Positions 35,383-48,600 are shown, counted from the stretch's first letter. The stretch is 64,000 nucleotides of DNA from Sphagnum compactum (GCA_965153455.1 OZ234499.1:10598271-10662270), one strand, 5' to 3'. Notes: a model not told the origin generated them from the letters alone. Program-made: numbers and translations.

Positions 35383-38300
35383 TCAAATAAAAGGTGATTC
35401 TACACCTAGTGCTTGAGCACCTTGTCGGATGTGGCGTAGTCCTGATTTCAATAAGGCTATATGGGCTTCATCTTCCTCAACTTCAATGACTTTCACTTGG
35501 GCAGTTACAGCCTGTGATCTGGCCACTTCATTTGCTGCTAATATCCCAGTAACAAATGCCTTTTCTTGTGAAAGCCCACGTGCTCCATGGGAGCCAGGCC
35601 CCTGTTGAAGCCAATCTCCAGCCATGAATACATTGGCAAAGCTTGTTTTTGTTGTTGGCATATGCTGATGAGACCCAGGTGCAAATAAAGTTACTGCACT
35701 TTTGAACCGTAGGACACTAGCATCAACAATCTTTGCAGTCTTGAATCTTGAATCACATTTTGTTAAGTACTTCTTCATCACCTGCACCACTGGTGTTTGA
35801 ACTCATTAGAGACTATAGTTCAATCAAGACTTTCGTGTTAAGACCACAAATTCCTCTGAAGATGAACTTGCATTTGGCACAAACAAACTGTGCAAGAGTA
35901 TGCGTCTTAAACATATTAATGAAGACATTGGGTTATGTTGGTGTTTCCATACCTTATCAATAACTGCATCATCCTCAAGTGGGATCAATTGATTGGCATG
36001 GAAAAAGTCGACTTCCAGAACACTCCCGACATCGTCTGCAAACTCAGTCTAAGACAGAACACAAATGACAAGGACTCAAGATCATACAATCCTTACAGAA
36101 AGTTTTTGGGATTTGCATAATTTTTCTGTGTTATTATTGTGTACTTACACATGCCAAGTATTGAGTATGGTTATTTTAGTCCGACACTTTGGTCTCAATT
36201 ACCCCAAATGTGTCATTGTTCAGTTCAACTGCCATTACATCAAGATTAAGTACCCGTGAATCAGCAGTTCTGAAATCAGTGGTTACCTGCAGAGCATTGA
36301 GATCAAATAGTGTTGCCCCAGTGCTTGGCTCAAATCCCGCAATCACATTTGATGGATTCCGTAGAATTATACGTTGATCAAGCCAAAGGCGAGTTGCAAG
36401 AATGTCATTTGTGCCCAAATTTGACACTGCTGAGAACTCAGGCCTCTCCACTAATGCAGATGATGAAGCCACTATTTTCTGTACAGTACAGATACCAACA
36501 GATCCTTGACTATTGTCCTAAGATGTCACAGGACCTTACCCTAACTTGCATCCTTGAGAACATAAACCACCCAATTCAGGCAATATTGTATTGTATAGAA
36601 CAGGATATCACAACATCAAATATACTTGCATGAAATCTGTGACAGGATTTCCAACAAATTTAATTACCTGCATTGCCTGAACTCCAACTGCAAACACTAC
36701 TGCATCTGCCTCATACACCTCTGTTTCTCCAGTGCTGTTCACTGCACAGCTTTTGATCAAGTAATGATTAAAGCAGCAAGATTTTAAAATAAAAAGCCAG
36801 AATCACTTATGCAAGATGTTCTGAGAGTCTTGGAAAAGTTTTCATGTTTCCCAAACAGATGGTAAGCTGATCTGCTGGAAAAAAACTAATACAAGAAAGT
36901 ACTGCATAACCATGGACAAAAGCCCCAGTAGGAATTTGGAATACCAGCCACAATTCCTGTGATCTTGTTGACAGAGTCATCAAGGATTACATCACTGACA
37001 CGCTTCCCTCCAAGTATACGCCCTCCTTGATTTTCAATGTGTTGGATCCAGGGCTGAAATATCAGCTCAGCCACTGACCCCTTACACCAACATACATCAA
37101 AATCTGCCTGATGCGCCAAGACATAATAGTACAACGCCCCCAAAGCTGCTGCCGCTGACCTTCACATCAATATAATCAAAATTTCACAGAATTTCATTCC
37201 AAACCTTTACAAGTTGGCGTGATGCAGTACATTACAAATTCTACCAAGTACTTATCACCACTTAGTCTCCAAATTTTTGACTTGTAGGATACAGACGACA
37301 ACTATGATCTGAAATAAATTTGGTCAGAATATCAATTTGTAGCCATTTCTGTCACCGTCATGGCATTGTTGCTTCTTCTCATTAGGTATGGTGATGGCCA
37401 TGACTAAGCCTGGCAAAAGGCCATCCAAACTGCAGATTTGCACAAAGGAGTACCCGAAAGTTGCTCGCCAGGAGCAAATAGGGTGACCAGAAGAATGGGT
37501 TCCAGAAAATCCTGATAAAGTTTGGCTGAAACACCTGCCCTTCGAAAAAGCTCCCTGGCTGTCATTGCATCATATGCAGAATAAGCCTTGTCATCCTGGA
37601 ATCAAATAAAGTTAGACTTCAACAACTGCAATCCATTATCCAGATCATTAGACAAAATGTTCTGAAATCCCTGTCTGACTGCCATGTTTTTCATTCAACT
37701 TTTCAGTGCTTCATCTTCAGAGCTTCATCTTCAGAGGAAATGCAATTCAAAAGACTCAACACATGCATGTGGGTGGAAAACCACACCAAGTCAAATTCAA
37801 GAAGGGCTTGAATCAGTGGAAGTGCAGTAAGGCGGTCCAAAAGTGATAAGTTTCTGAGATAGAATACAGAGAAACCGTTTAGCGAATGTACAAGATAATG
37901 ACTGAAGCACTAAATTCCACTCAGATGATTACTGGCCTTGGATACACAGAGGAAACACAAGTGTAGGAATTAAAGAATGAATACACTTCAAAAGAGACCT
38001 GAAGTAGGGGGAGGTATAGAGGAAGGAGCCTAGAGGTGTGGGGAGACGTGGAAGAGCACTGAAAACTGGAGACTCTACTTGTATCCCTTGTGGTGAATAG
38101 AATGAGCTCATTGTCCACTCTGTAAATGGCCATTCCTGTTACATTTAACATAGATGCCTTAGAACCACAGGTTGAAGAAAGTCTGTGAAATTGCAGTGAA
38201 AACTCCACAACAACAATTTGAAGGTAACATGACCATGAGTTTAATCATAACATTATGAGACTTGCTCACAAATGTCAGACCATCACAGTCACGACAATTG

Positions 38301-39896
38301 GCAGTGATGAGCTGCCCTGACTACCCACTGATTTCAGCAGCTTCCAATGGTGGGTGTAGATATGTATATTATAGTCCACCCAAAATTTCAGTCAAGTCAT
38401 TATGGCATCCTGAGTTGCTGTTGCATTTCAGGAAGACTTAGTCAGGATGTTGGCTAGCACTCAAGTGACATAGCTAATCAAAAAAGGTCAATTGTATCCT
38501 CATTCAAGCTCCAACAGGCCTATGAGGGTAAGCTTCATTTTATTTTAGTCTGTCCCTGTAAAAGGCAATCATTGAAGCCAAAGCAACAGAGAGGGCTAGA
38601 CATGGTGAGTATCTGGGAAAGATTGGTATGGCACTCACAATGCCAAGCTCTTGCACAAGATGATAAATGTTATGATACTGCCACCTGCACACACCCCATC
38701 CATCAATTACATATTTCAAAATGAAGCAATACAATACAATGAAATCTCTCTTCAAAGCTAGAAGATACCAATAGAGAAGATGGGAACTGAGTGATCCATC
38801 ACATGGGAAAAGCTTGAAGAGAGACATTTGAGCATTTTGGTATCCAACAATGGAATATTTCCACATGAGAAGTAGCAGAATCAGTAAAGACCAAAAAGAG
38901 AATACAACTGAAGAGTAGTAGCGGTATACCAGAAGCCCTTGATGCCTGCCTCAACAGGCCGACCTAGCGTGGTGCGGAAGCCAGTACTTAGTCCACCAGG
39001 GTTTGGAGATGCATCCAATAATGTTGTAGAAAAACCTAATTTTGCAAGAGCATGTGCTGCTCCAAACCCTGCCCAACCCCCACCCACCACCACCACCTTT
39101 TTCTCCAATTTCTCTCCTACAGATGATGCTCTGAATCTGTGTGTTGAAAAAATCAGTGTATTATTCACCAGCACACAATTCTCAATCTCATGTTTCTGAA
39201 CATGCACAGTATGTTGTAAGATATGTTGGTCACATTTTATGTCCACATTTCATTGAAATCGATTTTCTGGAGGTTTTTGGAACAATATGAAAACATAGCT
39301 ATTTGCAAACACTGAGAGGCATAGAGATAACATATGCAAGACTTGCCTGGTGATCCTGTCAAAGCAGCTGGGGCTTTGCAAATGTCTACAGATTGCAGAT
39401 TGACAACCTCCAGAACTCAGCATCCTTCCTTCCTTTGGGAAGAACTTAAACGATCTTATCAAATCTATGGGAGCAATCAACCACAACAGATCAAATTTGT
39501 TATGTAATCTCCCTCATGAAAATCAGATACATTTTGCATTTGCCATTGCCTTGCATGAAGAAGTTACAGTAGGAAAACTATAAATTTGCATTCTCGATTC
39601 AAGCTGAAATTTCTCGCTCACAAAAAAATAATTCTAGTTCTACATTCGCGCAATTCCGAAAAGCTGAAAGAGAAAGTTTCTTCTTAGTAATCTCCACTGC
39701 AATGCAAACCAATATCAATGGCAACGATAACAATTTCACACAAATTTTCTTCTTCTGTGAGGAGACAAATGAGGTGCCTCTGCTTACAGGGAGGACAAAA
39801 CTGAGCACGAGGTACAGTAGCAGTGTGCAATTGCAGTTGCAGCAAAGCTGCATTGTTGCGACAGCGAGCTGAAATCGGCAACGCAACCATAGCCAT
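35383..39896 (-). CDS. FAD-dependent phytoene/zeta-carotene desaturase-like oxidoreductase, 598 aa, 12 exons
   Basis: Amine-oxidase-fold flavoenzyme related to plant and cyanobacterial phytoene and zeta-carotene desaturases, of the PDS/ZDS-like subgroup whose substrate is not established. Exons in transcription order: 39896-39788, 39464-39347, 39136-38930, 38684-38639, 38135-37999, 37853-37787, 37595-37454, 37154-36945, 36741-36668, 36478-36287, 36048-35953, 35781-35383. They sum to 1797 bp and every splice phase closes. Residues 1-75 are Ser/Arg/Leu-rich with few acids, like a plastid transit peptide. The dinucleotide-binding motif VVVVGGGWAG is at 90-99. Other family landmarks are PFTEW near 163, SPVFSALPRLPTPLG in exon 5, AYDAMTARELF in exon 7, LAHQADFDV in exon 8, EADAVVFAVG in exon 9, and the C-terminal FAD motif FMAGDW (518-523) followed by SQEKAFVTG. 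The ATG at 39896 is the best start. The gene is divergent from FEY with a tRNA gene between. Intron 2 has a GC donor. Gene boundaries are firm; the exact reaction is unknown. Confidence 0.88.
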
Positions 39897-40006
39897 TCTC
39901 CAGTTATCTGAAGACAAGTGCAAAAGGAGAAGGAGGGAACTTTGTACTCCGCGGCAAGTTCGATCGCCACACCATTATCCTGATCTGCGCCACTCCCTTC
40001 TCTCAC

Positions 40007-40012
40007 AAAAAA
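40007..40012 (-). terminator. Pol III terminator of tRNA-Gly
   Basis: A run of six T on the - strand (six A on the + strand), 23 bp past the tRNA 3' end. It is the first T-run of more than four in that direction; the tRNA-proximal run is only T4-interrupted on the other strand. Confidence 0.7.
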
Positions 40013-40035
40013 GAAGTCAGGACTTGTGTTTTCAG

Positions 40036-40106
40036 TGCACCGGCCGGGAATCGAACCCGGGTCTGTACCGTGGCAGGGTACTATTCTACCACTAGACCAC
40101 CGGTGC
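40036..40106 (-). tRNA. tRNA-Gly (anticodon GCC)
   Basis: A 71-nt gene with a fully paired 7-bp acceptor stem (GCACCGG / CCGGTGC) and discriminator A. It has a D arm GTCTAGTGGTAGAAT and an anticodon stem GTACC/GGTAC around loop CTGCCAC (anticodon GCC). The T arm contains GGTTCGATTCC, the B box. There is no intron and no encoded CCA, as expected for a plant nuclear tRNA gene. A T6 Pol III terminator follows 23 bp downstream (40007-40012, - strand). The gene lies between the start codons of two divergent protein genes, in the same direction as the desaturase-like gene and 140 bp upstream of its ATG. Confidence 0.97.
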
Positions 40107-40256
40107 TTTAATGAAGGAGATAGCTTGGTTAAATTTTTTATACATAGACCCCTTGTCCGAGGTCTCTAGTCTCTACCTCGATTGCCAGAACTTCGTAGTG
40201 CGAACTGCGCGCGGCGCGTGCGAAGGGAAGAAGGGGAAGAAGTGGTGGTGGAAGAG

Positions 40257-43085
40257 ATGGCGAGAGTGATGGCTTGGAATGTGATGAGGATTGGGAATTT
40301 GGGGCGGATGGGAGTTCTTTGGACCCTCGCTTTGCTTTACTCCTATCTCCATCTTCTCTTTCTGTATCCTCGTTTGCGTCGCTCGCCCTATTCGGTTCCT
40401 CAATCTTGGGCCGCAGCTTCGGACCTCAAACCTGCAAGCATTGTGACGGGGGTATGGTTCTTTTTATTTTCCCTCCTGCTTTTTTTAATCTTTCCCTTTC
40501 TTTTGTGCTCTTCGGATTATGCTTTCTGCCTCCTTATAAGTGAGAAAAAGGCTTCTTTGCTCCCCCACTCTCTACCAGTGCTTGATAGAAAGCGTTGTGG
40601 TGTGTGTGTTGTTGGAAAGAGTAGGCATCTTCTGGGATTGGTAAGGCTACAGCCATAGCTCTTGCACTTCAAGGATTCCATGTGATCCTAGGTGAGTTCA
40701 CGATCATTTTACAAATACGACTCAAATTCAGATATATGGGTTTAGTAATCTGATGTGCAGCAGGCCCAATGCAATGCTCCTTCACACATGACAGACAGAG
40801 AAAGGTTCAAGTGTTAGAACAGACCAAATTGTCCCTGTAAAAATTCAGGTTTCAAGAATTTCCTAAATTGTAGAGATAGCTGATGCTATCAGATAGATAC
40901 CATTGATCAGAATGTTCAATGTTGCACTTATGGCTTGAGCATTTGACACCCATAATCCTCAATACAGAATTGTGATCAAAGAGGTGTGTGGTATGAGTAT
41001 GGGCTCAGATGCAGTGGACACAAAACCTCAATATTTGTCAGTTCTCAAGTGGAAGAGCTGACATTAGAAACTTGTAGATTGTATGAGGCATTCTGAAGTT
41101 TCAATGCTTTTTTGGGGGCTGATTGCAGCCGGTCGTTCATTGAAGCGTCTGAGGGAGGTACTATCTTCCTTTTTGTGACACAATTTCAAAGAGAGTTTGC
41201 AATGATGTTTTCCTGCATCTTTTCTAGGCTTCACAATCATGGTGGTCATGGTGGTGGTTGCTGTTATGGAGAGTTGCAGGTTGTGGCTGAAATCCAGAGG
41301 AAGCATAAGGATGTGTCTGTGCAGGCTCTAGAACTGGATTTGTGCCTGGTTCCATCAATTCTAAGCTTCGTGAAGACTATTCAGGACCTCTTTGGAGGTG
41401 AAAACCCACCAGGTAAACTACAGCTACTGGTCAATAATGCAGGAATTCTGGCTACTTCACAAAGGTGGACCTCGGATGAATTTGACTGGTATGATACCAC
41501 CACACTGGTCTGCCTTGTTTTGTCTCATGATGCACATGAATCCAAAGAAAGGATAGAACAATTGTCAATCTGTTACTTTCAAGTTGCACTTGGTTAGGCC
41601 TCTAGATACTCCCAGCATTACGGTCGATCCCAAGGCATTGCATGATCATGGGATGCATTGGTGCATGTGGATTGGATGGGCAGCATGATGGCAAGCAATT
41701 ACTTGGGGCCATACATGCTGACTTGTCAGTTATTGCCGCTGCTCTACAAGAATGCTCCCAAAGCCCGCATTGTCAACGTTGTCTCCTTCACCCATCGTTG
41801 TGGTACATACAATGTTCTAGCTCACACTGCTGGTCACGTTTCTGCTCTTAAAAATAGTTCCTTGTGTTATGAGTTGCCAAAATTATGACTATGGGATTTG
41901 CAGTGCGAAGCTTGCAGGTGGATGAGGGTGGATTGATGCAAGGCACTCTCCAGACATCTTCTTACAATGGGGATTGGTATAGCCTTGCAAGAATCTATGA
42001 GACATCCAAATGTAGGTCTCCTCTCTTTGTGGGTACTGTGCTCATGTCATTATCTTATCTTCAGGTTCAGACATAATAAGCTCGATTTGAACATTGAATT
42101 GCTCTGTGAAGTAACAACTTTGAGTGCTTTGGATTTTTTCTCTTGACTGGACTGAACAGTTGACCTGCACAGTGTGTATGCTGCTCTTTTCATATGAGCT
42201 TCATCGTCGTCTCCACTCCAAGGAAGCTCCGTCACATATCTCTGTCATGTGTGTTCCTTGCTGTGAACCCACCTTTTGCTCCCTCATATCAGTTATCCAC
42301 TCTCATGTCATTCTTCAGTGAACAAGGGCACAACTGAATTCACAAGAGATATGTAGATGTGTCTTATTGGAAGTGATTACATTGAGTGACAATAGCACAT
42401 ATGACTCTGCAGGGCAGGGCCTACTACTTTTGCAAATTGTTGAAGTTGATGAATATGAAAGCAGAAGGAACAGATTTGGAATCTGTCTAAGCACTATGAT
42501 TGATGATTGATGTTTTCTCACAGACACAATCATAACTATGATTGATGATCAATGTTTTGACAGACACAATCATGATTGTGCAGGGCTGCAGACCCAGGGG
42601 CAGTAGCCAGCAATATCTTGAGGGAGATGCCTCATTTCCTTGTGAGACTCAGCAATCTGGTTCTCACACTGCTAACTCTACTGCAGTCACCAACAGCTGG
42701 GGCTGCATCAGTGGTTGATGCTGCCTTGGCTCCTTGGGTACCCTCAAACCTTCTTGGTCTACGTTCATCTTGTTTTGAGAATCCTTTTAGAGCTGCACAA
42801 TGTCTGACCTTTCACTGTCATATTAAAGTTTCAAACTCCTGTCACAAATGAAGGAGAGGGAGATAATCCTCTCAGTTTGAGATGTCAACATTTGAATTCT
42901 GCTGTATACGTGACATTTGTATTTGTGTGGTAGTGCAGGAGATATCAGGTAAGTATTACTTTGGGGGCAGAGGATTGACCTGTCAGTCATCGCAGATTTC
43001 TTACAACAGACACCTTTCCAATGAACTATGGAAAGCTTCAGCTGCTGTTTCTGAAAGAGTTATGAGCCGATATGGAGCAAATTAG
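40257..43085 (+). CDS. FEY: FOREVER YOUNG-type short-chain dehydrogenase/reductase, 367 aa, 9 exons
   Basis: NAD(P)-dependent Rossmann-fold SDR, orthologous in layout and sequence to Arabidopsis FEY, which is needed for normal shoot meristem and leaf development; its substrate is unknown. Exons: 40257-40451, 40625-40691, 41129-41157, 41280-41488, 41684-41802, 41904-42011, 42173-42248, 42584-42737, 42939-43085. They total 1104 bp with all phases closing. Residues about 17-37 form a hydrophobic anchor. The cofactor motif TGASSGIG is at 64-71, NNAG at 149-152, the catalytic Ser at 201 in RIVNVVSFTHR, and the catalytic Tyr238-xxx-Lys242 in ARIYETSKL. FEY-typical stretches follow: LLFSYELHRRLH, SVMAADPGAV, EISGKYYFGG and NELWKAS near the C-terminus. 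No catalytic residue is missing. The ATG at 40257 gives the membrane anchor and is the first in-frame ATG. It shares a 360-bp divergent promoter with the desaturase-like gene. Confidence 0.9.
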
Positions 43086-45690
43086 GCAGAATGTCCAAAC
43101 CCTAATTTGAGATATTCATACCTCTTGCAATAGAATTTGCATCAGTTGCACTCAGGTTAAGAACTTTAAAACATCTGCAGTAACAGCCATGCAGGTAGAG
43201 TTGATTAGGATTCCATGTATGTGTGAAGATACACATACATGAAATCTCTTCCTTCACGAGCAACTTTCATAGGTTATGAGTGCATGCATTGTCATGTTAC
43301 TTTCAAAGTGTCGTTGTGGGGTTCTTCCTGCAAATCTCATAGATATGTTCATGCTGTGGCTTTAGCAGATGCTCTGCATCCAAGTAGGCATCCTGTTATG
43401 TATGCAACAGCTCTTAAAGTGTGGCAGCAATTGTTGAAGATGTGCCTAGGTGCAAGCCTAGGTTTGTCACACAAATCTCTATGGAGGAAGACGATTTGTA
43501 CATCTCTGTAGGTGGCAAATTGGAAGATTGAGAGTAATGGGTTCATGGAGAACTGATTGGGTGAGGACTTTTCAAAACAGAAGGGAATTGCTCCAAAGTA
43601 GCCATTGTTGAGGTGGAGGACATGGTGTCTGGAATTTTTTGTTGCAACTTTGAATTGTGTTTCACAGTGAGGTTGTGCACTATGATGTGCTGTATTTTGC
43701 AGGCACCTGGACAAATTTCTTCACTTGTTTGACCTACAGTTACCAGGTGCAGACGAGAAAAACAGTTCTTCTTGGTGCACTTGTAAGATGCGGAAAATGC
43801 ATGCCAATTGCTTTAAACTCCTTACTGAGTGAACACAACAGCAGTAAGTGTTGTGAAAAAACAGGGCATTCAAGTTCTCTTGTACTAGTCCTCAACATGT
43901 CTCCTCAATCATGTTTACCTTGTGATTGTCCACTTTTCTTGGTTACTCACACACTTTCTGCAGATCCTCAAGTTGGATTCTAATCCCTCCAAGTGTGCTT
44001 TAGTAGTCAGAGACCAGTAGCTAATTGGCGCCCGTGCAAGATGACAATCAATGACAGTGTACTAATACCAAGATTTTTTAACTAACTCTGGAAGTTGAGC
44101 ACCTTAAGACCAGGATAATTACTTCAAATCTGGATACAAGCACATGGAAGAAGTGGCTCTTTTTTCAAGCTTTTGATTCTTTGCAGCTGGATTGCAGTTG
44201 GGGTTACAAAGCAAGCCCATCAAATATTATACTCAAATTGCTTCAATTGCCACCTTTATTCATATGTATCAATTAGTGACCCCTCATATTCATATGTATT
44301 AATTAGTAATTCTTTTAATGATCTTTCTGTCTCATCCATGGGGATGTGGAAAACACATTTGCTATTGATTACAAAGGTGCTGTAGGTTGTCACTTGACTC
44401 TGAAGCTTCAAGGGGACAAAGTGTTGCAGAAGTGATTAAGCATATGGAGTAGCTTAATCTGTCAAACAAGCTCACATGGCATCAATTCTGGTAAGCAAAG
44501 ATGTGGATTAGGTAGTCTTTGCTTAAACATTTGTATATTTGAAAAAAGCCCTTATGCTTAGGGGTGTGCCCAAGCTTGCTCACTGCTGGATCCAAGAACA
44601 AATCTGTGCTGTGATCTTGAGGGTGACGTGCCAGGCATACACACGTTGGTAGTTTGTATATTTTTATGGACTGGTACTGCATTGCACCTTGGTATGAATC
44701 TATTGGGACCCAATTATCTTATTCACCATTTCAAGATTTGATCGTGTAAAATTCTTTCCAGATTTGATTGTGTAAATGGTTTCAAACAAGACAATTGCAG
44801 AGTGTGTGTTCGTACCATAGCCACCACCAGCACCATTGACCTCAAGTGTGTTTTATGGGTTATAGCTTTTGGGCCTCTGTCAGGTTTCCTGAATCTTGGA
44901 TCCAGATTTCAAACGTGTTTCAATAGAGTACAGTGGGGCTCCCAAACAACATCTTAAGCTTTTTTTTCCCCCTGTGGCAGCCTTCTTACAATAGCTGGTA
45001 CCTTTCAGGTATTAAGTGAGTGTGTGAGTCTGTCAAAGATCCTGACAGCCTGAAAGTGTCATGTAATACAAATGATTGAGGGAGGGAAAAAAATCCAAGA
45101 TTTCTTCTAATTCACAAATGGTAATCTTGTTTCTACAGAAACTTGAACATTCTCTCATCCATTCACATCTCTGATTATACATAGCTGCAGACTCCAAATG
45201 GATTTTTTTTTATCAAAGTGTAAAATATGTGCAGACACCAACACCTTGAAAATGGAGGTTTGCTTGTTTGTTCACATCACATATCATATGAACTCTACTC
45301 AGGGAAACTTTTGAAATTTAAATCAAAAGAAACAACTATGGAATTTGAGAAATCCCCACACCTACAAGACTTCAATGACAGTGCTAAGTTCAGAGGAACA
45401 TACCATACAATCCAAAAGATGAACTCTCAATTACCATAGATTACCCAAAAGAAGACCCAAGGCCAATATTTTAATTTTTCATGAAGTGAGTGTATTTTAA
45501 CCAAACAACCCAGCCACTACTTTTGTTAAGTATGGAAAAATTAATATAGATTAACCCCACTTAGATTATGGGTCTTTGATCAAAATTATTTATTGCACAT
45601 TTCCAACTTGCTCTGTGTCTGTCAGTTTCCAAAGGAGAACTGGACAAATGTGGCTTGAGAAATTGCAAAAACCAATTAGGGTTTGGACAA
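43086..45690. other. 3' flank of FEY and intergenic DNA, no gene recognised
   Basis: The first few hundred bases probably hold the FEY 3' UTR. Further ORFs (for example 43349-43714 on the - strand) show no family resemblance. Confidence 0.4.
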
Positions 45691-48600
45691 GCAAGGCCAT
45701 GGCACACACCCTTAATAAGACCAACAAACCCATAATATGACTAGGCACACATCCTTAATAAGATCGATAAACCCTCATGTGATGGATTAACTACAAATGC
45801 AATCCATATGGAAGCCCTGCAAAAGGGTTTGTTGAGCATTCCTTGGGGACTGAGATCATTGCACCGGAACTTGGGCCCCATTGGGAGTCTGGACCCCATT
45901 TTCTGCAAGTACTCATCCAAAGGCAATAGATAAACATATTACTACTCTCAACACACCGTTGGAGAGTACCATTACTCACAAGTCCCTGGCTCGTATTCTA
46001 AAGAGCACCATCACCCACTCAATCATACTTATCTGCCTTCTTATTGGGGAATGGAATGAAAGAACACTTTATGGAAAGAAGCAAAGGGGAAGATCATTTG
46101 GCAACAGTGCATTTGTGTGAGAAGGATGGTTCCCTCCTTGAAAGAAAGGAGACAAGCTGCCATTGTGTAAACTAGTGTCACAAGTGTTATGTGTGTTTGG
46201 AGCAGATTGCACCCACAAACGGAAAGTTAGAAGTTGTAGCTAATCACTGCAATAAAAAGAATTGATTGTTTTTTATTTTTGCTCACAAGAGGTGATTCAT
46301 GATTTCCCCCACCCAGCAACAATTTTTAAATCCAAAATTAAGTCCTGCAATATGCATTTTCAATGGAAGAGAATTTGAGCCCTTACCATTATACACACAC
46401 CAGGCCAGCAAGAGGCTCCGAGTCATGCTCACCTTTGACTCAATAAACTTTGGGAGTAAACTTTTGGCTCAAACTTGTGGCAATATGTGAGTGACATCTG
46501 AAGTATTATGTGTGCATATAATGGATGGACATGTTCCATAGGAGTGCATACAACTAGATGAGAAGTTCTACATCCAGTACGGGAAGTTTTTAGTTTCAAG
46601 TTTAAAACTATTCATAGTAAAGGGTAGAGTCATTACATGTTGAGCTGCTTGTTTACATGACCACACAAAAACCTCAATTTATGTCTTGAAATTCATAAAG
46701 TGAAGGCTATTATGATAAATTCGTGGTAGATTATGTTAAAATTGACTTAATACACATATCATCATTCCATTGATCCGTGGCAAAATTGACCTCTCAAAAG
46801 CTGATAACTACCTGAAACTGGAATGACCCTGACACATCAGATACAAAACAAATCCTGCACCCACTCCTCTTGCTGTACACCAGGCTCAAGCTGCCATACA
46901 CCTACCCAGCATTAAGTAGTATGGTCTTACTACATAAGCCAGGTTTTGAGAAAGTTTTCTCACATGGTATTTATTTAGGCTACTGGATCTGAGCAAGCAC
47001 TCACTTACATCTTGTAGTCTGGCTGTTTTAATTGACCTCCTAAATTAGGTGAGTCAGTAGCTTAAAGATAGTTAAAGAGCTAGGTACAACTCTGGGTGCT
47101 CCTGAACTAGGTACATGGCCTCCTGTAACTTGTAGCCAGGCTCAAGGCAGCCAATACCTGGTTCATTTCCACTTGAATCTTTTTCTACAAATTTTGTCAC
47201 TTTTCGACCAAACTTCTTTTTAAAGTTTAAATTCGACTAATTTTTCTAATTTTTGGAAAAAGGAAATCGACAAAATTTTATATCAAAAATTTGAGGAAAA
47301 AAAACCCAGGGTCTCGTACTAGCACATAATTAGCTATGACTAAATTAATTTGGGTATAAATAATATGACCAACTATCCAAAAATCACTAGTTCCTTAAGA
47401 TATTACTTGTAAGTTACCACGATGAGAACTTTGTTCAATAACAAATTTCAATCAGAAAATAGCATAAACTTTGCTGATAAAATATATATTTGAAAGGTAG
47501 GTAGTACTAGCTCCTAGGTACCTAACAAGGAAAGTTTTACCAACCGCCAGACCGACAGTGACGGCTGGGAGACGGGATCGCAGCCTGCAGCAGCTCCAAC
47601 GGCGGCAAACTGGGCTCCCACTGTGGTTGGCTAAAAAAGATTTGTCAGCAATGTGACGGCGTTGGCGATTGATGGTGACGTCCACAGCCGGTGCAATTTG
47701 CAACTCTTTCGGTACACATTTTATTTTCCTTCGGAGTGCCAAAACCAAAGTAAAACTATAAGTCCCTGTTCTGCACAACTTCAGGGCTTTTTAATATGGC
47801 ATAGCCTAGTTGGAGTAAGCCCATTCTGGTCCCGCACACAATGGGGGCAGGGATTGCCCCCAACCTCAAAGGGAGCCTGAAAGAGTCGCACCGTCCCACC
47901 CCACTATCTCGTAAGAATAAGCCAATAGGGGCCCAGGAGCTCTCCTTCGGTGGGAGTTGGAGGCTGACATTTTAACTTACAGCAATATCATGTCAACTTG
48001 ACGCCCAAGTGTATTTCGGTTGCAGTCAACCAGGAAATTAGTATTTTTTTGAGTATGGTATCAACTGGAATCCCAAATGAATTTCAGTTGTAGTCAACCA
48101 AATTTTCACTTTTAAAACTTAGAGTAGGTACCTATTCTGGTGATAGGTGAAAATCAGTGTTTCTTTTTTTGGGCGAAATTTCGCCAAATTTTGACGTGAA
48201 GAATATGATTTCGACCTATACAAAGGATTTTCCATGGAAAAAAATGGCCCAAATTCACCGGATTTCGATTTAAAAATTGCCCAGATTTTTATGATAAGTT
48301 CCAGTAGGTAGCCAAGAATATAGAAGGATTCTGGATTTTTTTAACTTTCATATCTAGTCTGTAGCCAAATCTGGCTAAATCATCTTACAGATGATCACCA
48401 CTTCAGCTACATCACAAAAATTGAAAAAAAAACCTTGGTGAAAATGAATTTAAATAAAGAGCTCCTTCTCCAATATTTGCACCATCGCCAAAACTCCTGA
48501 AGGAATAGTCTAGAACAAACTAGGCAAGGACATGGAACTATTTTTGGAAAGCTGTGTAGGCGTCCATCTCTCCTAAAAAACATCAAATGTCGTTGGTGTG

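Larger units (their letters stand above)
39897..40256. promoter_or_regulatory. Shared divergent promoter region of the desaturase-like gene and FEY
   Basis: Only 360 bp separate the two start codons. A TATA-like TTTTTTATACATA at 40134-40146 would suit a FEY transcription start near 40170-40180. The GC-rich GCGCGCGGCGCG stretch at 40207-40218 lies in the probable FEY leader. The tRNA-Gly gene occupies the middle, leaving about 140 bp for the promoter and leader of the - strand gene unless its promoter spans the tRNA. Confidence 0.55.

Noticed and set aside
39599-40006. - strand ORF of 135 codons with Cys-rich hydrophobic stretch near the tRNA
   Set aside because: It overlaps exon 1 of the desaturase-like gene in a different frame. 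The frame used by the exon closes phase with the next exon; this one does not.
44020-44036. TTGGCGCCCGTGCAAG, resembling a tRNA primer-binding site of an LTR retrotransposon
   Set aside because: No LTR ends, polypurine tract or gag/pol sequence accompany it.
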